Assembly (NCBI RefSeq): GCF_040137905.1
Contig: NZ_JBEFDG010000044.1
Location: 67,969-131,968, forward strand
Source of the DNA: Corticimicrobacter sp040137905
GTDB lineage: Bacteria; Pseudomonadota; Gammaproteobacteria; Burkholderiales; Burkholderiaceae_B
Direction: 5' to 3'
Length of the DNA: 64,000 nt
Translations under genes and position numbers: made by a program
Shown: in pieces, positions 27,319-34,241 of the stretch
Numbering within the stretch: the first letter of the stretch is position 1
Layout of the letters: every line of letters starts with the position of its first letter
The notes under the pieces: model-generated
What the model was told of the DNA's origin: nothing
Seen by the model: the letters and a program-made list of their open reading frames with translations, nothing else
Database searches by the model: none

Positions 27319-28783
27319 GCTCAGCTCCTTCCTGTTGCCATTGCGAGCCTCGACCCTCATAGGGCTGCCAGCGCAAAGGGTCGGCCCCTTCCTGTGTCGC
27401 ATCTGATTCCCGATGCCGTACCGGTGTGTTCAGGCGCAAAGGAGCCGGAAAGGCGCTATCCAGAATTTCACGCCCCTGCCGCACTCTGGCCTGCATGTCG
27501 GGATGCGCCTGATCCACCACCACCGGCGTGACAAAGATCGCCAGCTCGGTTTCGCGGCGTTGCACACGATTGGCGCGGAACAGGTTGCCCAACAGAGGGA
27601 CATTGCCCAGACCCGGCACCTGATCCCGATCAGAAGCATGTTCCCTGGACACGAATCCACCCAGTACCAGGGTCTGCCCGGAACGGACATTGAACTCGGT
27701 CGCGGCACGTCGCATTTTCATGGCAGGCCCTCCTGCCAGCGTCAGGCTGGCATCGACGGAACTGACTTCGACCTCGATCTGTGACCGTACTGCGCCGTTG
27801 CGATCCACACGCGGCGTAATGGCCAGCGATACGCCATATGGCTTGAAAATCGTCGTCGTATTGCCATTGGAATCGACCGAGGCATAAGGCACTTCACCGC
27901 CAGCCAGGAAGCTGGCAGTCGTGCCACTACGGGCCAGCAGTTGCGGCTGAGCCAGCACCACTGCTTCGCCTTGCTGTGCCAGCGCATGCAATCTGGCCGA
28001 GAGCAGCGCATTCATGCCGAAATAACCTGCCACGCCGCGCACCGGATAAGGTGCCTGGACAACCGCCTCACCCGGTCGCTCATGCAGTTGGCCGGATGCC
28101 AGTGGATCCCACGCCATGCCGGCCTGCAGGCCGCCCTCGGTATTGGCATCCCAGCGTACACCCAGATCCCTGAGTGCCGAGCGCGGCACCTCGATGACCT
28201 GGACATCCAGCAGGACCATCTGATCCCAGCCGACTGTCGCCGTCAGATCGAGAATCTGCGGATAGCGCCGTCCGAGCAGATCGATACGCGCCTGGTCGGC
28301 ATCGGACAGGTTGTCTCCTTCGACGACCAGCTTGTCACCCACGGAACGTGTCCGGACATTCGGCATACCCTCCAGCAAGGCGGCCAGCTCATGCTGGATC
28401 TCGCGGGTATCGGCTGGCAATACCCGGATCCGATAGCCTTGCAATGTACCGCCCTCCGTCCAGAGATGCAGGGAAGAACTGCCGGGTCGCTTGCCGAACA
28501 GCAGGACTTCCCTGCGATCGGCGGCCATGGCATGCACGACTTCGCCATCGCCGACCGCGACACGACCAATATCGGTCGCCGGCAAGACTCGCGTCTCACC
28601 TACCTGGATCACGATTTCCGTCCCCTGCTGACCAGACGTTGCAGCCTGTGCCACGGCAGCAGGCAGCACCGCCCCCCCAAGACTGCACAGCATCAATTGC
28701 GCGAGCCAGCGCATCCACCGTCCCGCCACCTGCTGATCCACCCGAGCTCTTGTTCGGTCCGCACTATTGCTGATTGCTTTCAT
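27311..28783 (-). CDS. rcpA: Tad pilus outer-membrane secretin (RcpA/CpaC)
   Basis: A 490-residue protein with an N-terminal signal sequence (about 20-48), a pilus-secretin N-domain (GETRVLPATDIGRVAVGD, then GKRPGSSSLHLW), a BON-like segment and a C-terminal secretin domain with PYPVRGVAGYFGMNAL, EVPYASV and VPLLGNLFRANRVQRRETELAIFVTP (cited as VPLLGNLF). It forms the outer-membrane channel for the Flp pilus. The start at 28783 follows from the signal peptide; the frame extends upstream into cpaB. It overlaps cpaB by 20 bp and tadA by 8 bp. Confidence 0.93.
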   Translation of the reverse strand: MKAISNSADRTRARVDQQVAGRWMRWLAQLMLCSLGGAVLPAAVAQAATSGQQGTEIVIQVGETRVLPATDIGRVAVGDGEVVHAMAADRREVLLFGKRPGSSSLHLWTEGGTLQGYRIRVLPADTREIQHELAALLEGMPNVRTRSVGDKLVVEGDNLSDADQARIDLLGRRYPQILDLTATVGWDQMVLLDVQVIEVPRSALRDLGVRWDANTEGGLQAGMAWDPLASGQLHERPGEAVVQAPYPVRGVAGYFGMNALLSARLHALAQQGEAVVLAQPQLLARSGTTASFLAGGEVPYASVDSNGNTTTIFKPYGVSLAITPRVDRNGAVRSQIEVEVSSVDASLTLAGGPAMKMRRAATEFNVRSGQTLVLGGFVSREHASDRDQVPGLGNVPLLGNLFRANRVQRRETELAIFVTPVVVDQAHPDMQARVRQGREILDSAFPAPLRLNTPVRHRESDATQEGADPLRWQPYEGRGSQWQQEGAEHG

Positions 28784-29780
28784 CGTCTTGCTGCTCCTCA
28801 TCGTTCCATGCCGGTTCTGCCGCTGCATCGAGCAAGGCATCGCGTACTTCCTGCCAGGCACTGGCCACCTGATCGGGCAGCGGTGCCTCGAAAGCCCCAC
28901 TGCGCTGGGATACGCCGTTTTCCACGGATTGCACGGCCCCTGCTGCGGTAGTGCTCTGTCGCCTGCTGCTGTTGCCATAGATCACATCCACCTGCCGACT
29001 GCGCTGCGGCACGGGTGCCTGTATCCCCAGAAGTGCGGCCAGGCTGCCCCGTGCTGCAGCGGGCGATAACGTCCGATCAGACGGATGGCGCAACACGGCT
29101 GTCAGGCGTCCTGCCTGGCGCGCCGCCACCAGCCTGACCGCATCCTCGGGCGCGACATCCAGCGTGACGGTCGAATAGGCTGACTCGTGCCCATCCGCTC
29201 CTGCCTCGACAGCAGAAGCGCTCCCGGCCTCCTGACGCCCGGTCGCCATGATCGACACGCCCTGCAGCAAAGGGGCGGTGACTGGCCGACGCTGATACTC
29301 GAAGGACACATACAGGTCGATCAGATCCCCGGCAGCCAGCATGCCAGACATGGAATTGAGCTGATCAACCGCCATCGTGATCGCCCGCCGACCGGTCGCC
29401 ACCCGTCCGGACAGCGACACAGCCGATACCGGCTTCACATGCAATGCCATGACGGGATCGCCCCGGCGCACAGGATGTGCCAATAGCTGGCCTTCTAGAC
29501 GGCCAAAGTCCTGCGCAGCCAGTGCCTCGGTCGTTCGCCATGCTGCAGGCACCTGACGCACGGCCAGATGATCCGCCGCCAGCCGCAGACCCGGCGCAAG
29601 ATCGTGTGCCGCCACGATGATGCCGACATGTGGCACCTGTGCCGCGGCTTCCAATTGCATGACCCGCTCGCCGATATGCTCGCGCACCGCCCAGGCTGCC
29701 CCCAGGCCGCACAGCACGGCCATCAGCCACAGCCACACGCTGCGGTTCAGATACCAGCGTGATACATGCCCAGTACTCAT
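28764..29780 (-). CDS. cpaB: Flp pilus assembly protein CpaB/RcpC
   Basis: A 338-residue protein with one N-terminal membrane helix (about 12-32), an SAF domain (about 50-115: VPHVGIIVAAHDLAPGLRLAADHL, quoted in part) and the RcpC/CpaB domain including RAITMAVDQLNSMSGMLAAGDLIDLYV around residue 130-155. RcpC stabilises the secretin and interacts with it in the periplasm. GGAGG lies 6 bp before the ATG at 29780, which makes an ATGA overlap with the preceding gene. The C-terminal 90 residues are Gln/Asp-rich and poorly conserved. Confidence 0.9.
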   Translation of the reverse strand: MSTGHVSRWYLNRSVWLWLMAVLCGLGAAWAVREHIGERVMQLEAAAQVPHVGIIVAAHDLAPGLRLAADHLAVRQVPAAWRTTEALAAQDFGRLEGQLLAHPVRRGDPVMALHVKPVSAVSLSGRVATGRRAITMAVDQLNSMSGMLAAGDLIDLYVSFEYQRRPVTAPLLQGVSIMATGRQEAGSASAVEAGADGHESAYSTVTLDVAPEDAVRLVAARQAGRLTAVLRHPSDRTLSPAAARGSLAALLGIQAPVPQRSRQVDVIYGNSSRRQSTTAAGAVQSVENGVSQRSGAFEAPLPDQVASAWQEVRDALLDAAAEPAWNDEEQQDDESNQQ

Positions 29781-30475
29781 TCCGGCCTCCGTATCCAGTG
29801 CACCATCCAGCCACTGCCGGCCTCGAAAGGCACCATCAGCACGGCCAGTCCGGTCTCGCCACGTCGCCAGCGGCCCAGACTATCCGACATTCCTTCCTCG
29901 ACCTGCCAGCCCCGGCCCTCCAGAAGCCCCGCCAGATGCACCATGGCCGCCCCAGGAGGCAAATCATGCCGGTAAACCTGCTGGGCCATCTCCTGGCTGC
30001 CCATATCGAACAGCAACTGTCCACCCGCCTGCCTGAGCGTTTCCACTTCGGTAGAAACCTGCCGGGCAGGCGGACCGGCATCGGTTTTTGGCCACTGCCA
30101 TAACGACGCCATGCCACGCGTCCGCTCGCCTTGCCCCGGCAACAGGCTGATCAATCGCTGCGCGCCCTTTGTGACACCCGACAGGCTGACCTCATCCGGC
30201 GCAACTCTGACCATGGGTGTATGACCCGGCCAATGCTGCGCCATATAGGCTACCGTGGCAGGCAGATCCAGCGGTGCCTCGAACAGTACGACCGTCAAGG
30301 GCATCCCGAACACCGGCGCATCACGCACAATTTCCTGCCGTACCGAACCCGGCGGGAATGGCCAGTTCGTCGCCCCCACGGCAACAGGCCAGCCTACCGC
30401 ACCAACCAGGCAAAATCGGGAAAACCATGTCACAGCACCAGCTCGCCAGTCACGCGTGTGATCAGTGTTTTTCAT
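29777..30475 (-). CDS. Exported protein of unknown function in the Tad operon
   Basis: A 232-residue protein I do not recognise. A positively charged start and hydrophobic stretch (about 13-33) ending VAVGA look like a cleavable signal peptide. The mature part has no Cys, few charged clusters and two regions with a LPATVAYMAQHWPGHTPMV and AAMVHLAGLLEGRGWQVEEG pattern (cited in part), which look like two similar alpha/beta halves. It is translationally coupled on both sides (4-bp overlaps with the TadE-like and cpaB genes), so it is probably a periplasmic or surface part of this pilus system. No frameshift or decay is evident. Confidence 0.75.
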   Translation of the reverse strand: MKNTDHTRDWRAGAVTWFSRFCLVGAVGWPVAVGATNWPFPPGSVRQEIVRDAPVFGMPLTVVLFEAPLDLPATVAYMAQHWPGHTPMVRVAPDEVSLSGVTKGAQRLISLLPGQGERTRGMASLWQWPKTDAGPPARQVSTEVETLRQAGGQLLFDMGSQEMAQQVYRHDLPPGAAMVHLAGLLEGRGWQVEEGMSDSLGRWRRGETGLAVLMVPFEAGSGWMVHWIRRPE

Positions 30476-31167
30476 GGCCTTTCTCCCGCCTTGCTGCCTG
30501 GCGACAGAAACACCGAAGGCACCTGTCCGGCCCACGGCGTCAGCCAATCAAAATCCGGCAGACTTCGCCCCCAAGCGGCATCCACCTGCTGCAGGCGTGC
30601 AGTCCAGTCCTGCCCTGCCATCCGGCTACGCCCATAGGCGTCCCCCCAGGCACTGCCTGACTCGGCGATTCGGCGTTGTGCATGCATATCATCGGCGGCA
30701 TGCCCAGCACCGGCCAGAATCGCCGTCCGTCGCAGCAGGACAGCCTCATGCCCCTGCCAGGCCTGGCGCAGCGGTCGGGCCCGTACTTCTGCCATCACCA
30801 GACTGGCCTGATCCAGAGACCACTCACGCCTGAGACGCTCGGCCGCCACCAACCCATCTCCCGGTTGCTGCCATGCCCGTCCCGCTTGCGGTGCCTCGAT
30901 GGCAAAACGTGCCGACGCACGGGCCGGCAGCGGGCCGGTATCTGATGAAAAATCGCTATGCTGCATGGGCCTGGCCGTAGCCATGAAGGCACCATGGCGA
31001 CCAGCCTGATCTGCCTGCAAAGCCTGATCCTGCCACTCCCCCAGCAGCGCCACCGCCATCAAGACACCCCATATGGCCGGCACCACCACCAGCATCTCCG
31101 TCATCGCCTGTCCACGTTGCATCGTCTGCCCAGCCCCCTGCCGCTGACATACCGCTTCCCGGTTCAT
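30472..31167 (-). CDS. TadE-like minor pseudopilin
   Basis: A 231-residue protein with a prepilin-like N-terminus: QRG|QAMTEMLVVVPAIWG, where cleavage after Gly 19 would leave Glu at +5, then a hydrophobic helix. This is the TadE/TadF arrangement, though Y at +6 is Met here. The rest is Arg/Ala-rich and not recognised. GGAGGAG lies 8 bp before the ATG at 31167, a strong ribosome binding site. It overlaps the next gene downstream by 4 bp. TadE-like proteins are processed by a prepilin peptidase and are thought to prime or regulate the pilus. Confidence 0.8.
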   Translation of the reverse strand: MNREAVCQRQGAGQTMQRGQAMTEMLVVVPAIWGVLMAVALLGEWQDQALQADQAGRHGAFMATARPMQHSDFSSDTGPLPARASARFAIEAPQAGRAWQQPGDGLVAAERLRREWSLDQASLVMAEVRARPLRQAWQGHEAVLLRRTAILAGAGHAADDMHAQRRIAESGSAWGDAYGRSRMAGQDWTARLQQVDAAWGRSLPDFDWLTPWAGQVPSVFLSPGSKAGERP

Positions 31168-32621
31168 TGCAAACTCCTCCCCCCTTGCCCCGGCTCGGCC
31201 GGCGCACCTGAGGCATGACCGGACTGCCGTCGCCACTCAGTCTCAGACACCGCCCTCAAACGCGCCTGCCAATACGGGTGAAACAGATTTGCGCCTTCCA
31301 GACGGCCATCCCGTCTGGCGACGGGGCGCGCAAAATACGTTTCGGCAGCAGCATGAACCGTCATGCCTTCATGTTCCTGGAAAGCAGTGAATGCCAGTTC
31401 ACCCGGTCCGATGCGCACGTGGCTGCTGCCTTTCGGTGTCGTTGGCAAGTCGCTCGCCCGTTGACGCAGGGCAAAGGCGATCCGGATGCCTTCGGCACGT
31501 TCGGGATTCAAAGTACTCAGAACCGGGAGTCCACGCCCGCCCAGACGCAATGGCGTACCGATGGCATAGGAATTGGCCAGCGCGTTGTCACGGCCTTCGA
31601 GAATGTCCCAGTCTGCCTGCCGGGCTGCCCACCGCCAGAAATCCTCGGCACTGAAATCCTCAGGCGCGTCATCGCTATGCTGAGGCAAGTCATCTGCCTG
31701 TTTACCCGCAGGCTGGACGCGCCCCCATCCCATGGGATATTCGCGGTAATAGCATCCTATCCAGCGATTGCTGCGCAGCGCGTGATAGGACTGCGTATCG
31801 TGAGCCTGCCAGCGTCCTGTCTCATCCAGTTGGGTACGACCACGACGACGCAATTCATGCCGTTTCATCGGGCAGCGGCGCTGCACGGCCCAGGTGTTGC
31901 GCGCCGTATGATCACGCGGATGCAGGAATCCATACCGGCGCTGCATGTCGCCCAGCAGGCCCAAAACACCCGAATCACGCAGGGCAGAAAATGGTCGTGC
32001 GGCATCCTGCCAATCATCGGTCAGCCACTGCACAGCGGGCAGTTCTCCCGGCCAGCGCTGTTCGACATTGACGGGATGGTTGGCTGCCAGCACCGCCTGC
32101 AAGGCACTGTCGCGGCTGGATCGTGCCGTGGCCAGCAACTGCTGCCTGCTGCGCGACAGTATTTCGTGCACGGCCCGCTCATGGGCCCCATAGGCCTGTG
32201 CCAGATCGGCAGGCGCATCGTCTCCGGTTCCGCCTGCCGTCGCAGCCCGGCTGCTGCGATAAGCCACCGCATGGGCTGGGCCGAACATCATGCCGATCAA
32301 CGTCGCAGGGGGATTGCCGCGTCCGACCTGCCGGGCTTGCGTACTGCCCAGGCGTGCCCAGGCTGCCAGGGTGACAACGTGTGCCATCGCCACCTGATGC
32401 GCCAGTTGCGTGCGATTGATATAGGCATGGAAATTGAGCGTGCGCGCCTGCACCAGTGCCGCGCTGTAGGCCATGGCATCGGCCGTGTGCGTCAGGCGCC
32501 CTCGTGCTGCGATGACCTGGCTGCCATTGTAGAAATACACCCAGACCAGTACGCCCGCCGCCAACAGCAGCATGCCCGGGACCAGTGCCTGGCCGGACTG
32601 GCGCATGCCGGGCGGCCTCAT
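31164..32621 (-). CDS. TadG-like pilus assembly protein
   Basis: A 485-residue protein starting MRPPGMRQSGQALVPGMLLL with one N-terminal membrane helix (about 11-30), typical of the TadG-like N-terminal domain, followed by AARGRLTHTADAMAYSAALVQARTLNF (quoted in part as HTADAMAYSAA), common in Tad minor components. The rest is a large periplasmic region rich in Trp, Arg and His without a visible von Willebrand domain. The start at 32621 overlaps the Flp pilin stop by 4 bp; the open frame extends upstream as noise. It converts to the TadE-like gene with another 4-bp overlap. Confidence 0.8.
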   Translation of the reverse strand: MRPPGMRQSGQALVPGMLLLAAGVLVWVYFYNGSQVIAARGRLTHTADAMAYSAALVQARTLNFHAYINRTQLAHQVAMAHVVTLAAWARLGSTQARQVGRGNPPATLIGMMFGPAHAVAYRSSRAATAGGTGDDAPADLAQAYGAHERAVHEILSRSRQQLLATARSSRDSALQAVLAANHPVNVEQRWPGELPAVQWLTDDWQDAARPFSALRDSGVLGLLGDMQRRYGFLHPRDHTARNTWAVQRRCPMKRHELRRRGRTQLDETGRWQAHDTQSYHALRSNRWIGCYYREYPMGWGRVQPAGKQADDLPQHSDDAPEDFSAEDFWRWAARQADWDILEGRDNALANSYAIGTPLRLGGRGLPVLSTLNPERAEGIRIAFALRQRASDLPTTPKGSSHVRIGPGELAFTAFQEHEGMTVHAAAETYFARPVARRDGRLEGANLFHPYWQARLRAVSETEWRRQSGHASGAPAEPGQGGRSLQ

Positions 32622-32920
32622 TGGGCACCACCCGCAGTAACGTTGCCGGTAAAGGACTTGAGTGAACGCGCCTGGGTCTGGCCGGCGGCGGCCTCGGCTG
32701 CAGACTGCGCGGCCTGCGACTCGGCACTGCCATCCTCGCCGGCCAGTTCCCTGGCCATGGCAGCCGTCTGTGAACGAACCACCTGCCCGAACAACTGGTA
32801 GACCGCGATGGCTGCAATGGCAACCAGGGCGACCACAATAATGTACTCGACCATCCCTTGGCCGCGCTGGCGCTGCCTGCGCAAACCCGCCCTGTACCCT
32901 GCTCCTGCCGATGTTTTCAT
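32618..32920 (-). CDS. Flp-family type IVb pilin, extended form
   Basis: A 100-residue protein and the first gene of the Tad operon. The prepilin site is QRG|QGMVEYIIVV, with cleavage after Gly 20 leaving Glu +5 and Tyr +6 exactly as in Flp pilins, then a hydrophobic helix to about residue 48. It is longer than the usual 50-80-residue Flp pilins because of an Ala/Gln/Glu-rich tail. CGGAGG lies 7 bp before the ATG. It could be the main pilin, or a minor one if the main flp gene is elsewhere. Confidence 0.85.
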   Translation of the reverse strand: MKTSAGAGYRAGLRRQRQRGQGMVEYIIVVALVAIAAIAVYQLFGQVVRSQTAAMARELAGEDGSAESQAAQSAAEAAAGQTQARSLKSFTGNVTAGGAQ

Positions 32921-32971
32921 AGCCGCCTCCGACAGCGATTGAAAACACCAGTGTCGTTGCGGATCGGCATG

Positions 32972-33000
32972 GAGCCAATTCGGACTATCCGAGTTGGCTC
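32972..33000. repeat. 13-bp inverted repeat between the Tad operon and the YncE-like gene
   Basis: Arms GAGCCAATTCGGA and TCCGAGTTGGCTC flank a CTA loop; 12 of 13 bases pair perfectly and the remaining one can wobble in RNA. It lies 52 bp upstream of the pilin ATG and 55 bp downstream of the YncE-like stop, with no T-run on either strand. It may be an operator for the pilus operon or a terminator of the receptor operon. Confidence 0.6.
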
Positions 33001-33055
33001 AAAGTGTCACATGGGTATTGACGGCGTCAGCCATGACCGCCCATCCCGTCTTCCA

Positions 33056-34222
33056 TCATTCGTAGGGGATGCGTGCAACACTCTCGCGTGCCTGCCGGGA
33101 AGGCTCCTTGATCGAAACAAAGACAGTCCCGGTATCCGGATCCAGGGTCAGGCTGTTCGGATGCGAAGGCAATGCCACATCGCGAATCACCGTATAGTCA
33201 TTGGCATCCAGTATCGTGAGGGTGCCGGCATCACGGTTGGTGACATACACTCGGCCCCGACGCTCATCGACCAGCGGCGCGATGGGTGATTGCCCGGTGG
33301 GAATGCTCGCTACAGTATGCCCATCGGCCGTATCGAAGACAACCACACGGTGCCCTTCCCCTCGTTTCTCATAGTCGACCAGCCCGGCCTTCTGGCGACG
33401 CGCCTCGTCCAGTCGTGGCGACCCCAGGTCCGTCGCAATCAGGTGTTGACGACTGCGGTCAAGATCAAGATTCAGCAGTTGATCGGCCCGCACTTCCCAT
33501 TGCTTCTCGATCGCCAGGGTTTGTGCATTCAAGGCAAAAACCTGGCCTTGCAGATTCGAAACATAAAGCATGCCTCCCATCTCGTCCAGCACGATACCTG
33601 CTGCGCCCGCACCCAGACCGGGCACGACCCGTTCCAGCGCCAGCGTACGTGTATCGATGACGTACAGCACGCTGCCCTGCGCGCTCAGTCCCGGTGCATA
33701 AAGACGATGCCGCTTCGCATCGACAACCAACGTGCGCAACAGATGGGGATAGATGGGCTTGTCACCATCCTGTCGCACGGGATCGGCCAATTGCACCACA
33801 CCGATGACCTCGTCAGTGCCAAGATCCACCACCGTCACCGATGCATCCAGCACATTGCCAACGTACAAGCGATTGTCAGCATCGTCCAGCGCCACCCCGA
33901 ACCCTCTGCGTGCCAGTGGAATCCGCGCCTGCACCGACAGATCCGTCGGGTCCAGGCGCAGCACCTGGGACGGATCATGCACGGCATCCTCGCCTCCGGC
34001 CGATACCACGAATACAGCCTGGTGCCGGGGAGAAAACGCCAGTTCGTAAAGCCGCACCCCAATCTCCTGCCGCTGCAACTCAGACAATCTGGAGCCGATG
34101 GCCTGCTCCGCAACAGGTGCCGTTGCTGCGCCATGTACGCCCAAGTGTGCCGTATCTGCACACCCGGCCAGTATTCCCGCGCACAGCAGCAGACTGCCCA
34201 TTCCCCACGGTTTCATTCGCAT
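33056..34222 (-). CDS. YncE-like beta-propeller lipoprotein
   Basis: A 388-residue protein with a lipobox ending ILAGC (Cys 21) and repeated propeller blades such as RRGFGVALDDADNRLYVGNVLDASVTVVDLGTDEVIG (cited as ADNRLYVGN), DEMGGMLYVSNLQGQ and DERRGRVYVTNRDAGTLTI. This is the YncE/SMP-30-like seven-bladed architecture. E. coli YncE is iron-regulated. It follows the TonB-dependent receptor by 19 bp on the same strand, so it is probably part of the same iron-uptake module, acting in the periplasm or on the outer-membrane inner face. Its ligand is unknown. Confidence 0.88.
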   Translation of the reverse strand: MRMKPWGMGSLLLCAGILAGCADTAHLGVHGAATAPVAEQAIGSRLSELQRQEIGVRLYELAFSPRHQAVFVVSAGGEDAVHDPSQVLRLDPTDLSVQARIPLARRGFGVALDDADNRLYVGNVLDASVTVVDLGTDEVIGVVQLADPVRQDGDKPIYPHLLRTLVVDAKRHRLYAPGLSAQGSVLYVIDTRTLALERVVPGLGAGAAGIVLDEMGGMLYVSNLQGQVFALNAQTLAIEKQWEVRADQLLNLDLDRSRQHLIATDLGSPRLDEARRQKAGLVDYEKRGEGHRVVVFDTADGHTVASIPTGQSPIAPLVDERRGRVYVTNRDAGTLTILDANDYTVIRDVALPSHPNSLTLDPDTGTVFVSIKEPSRQARESVARIPYE

Positions 34223-34241
34223 TTACCTATCCTTTGATTGC

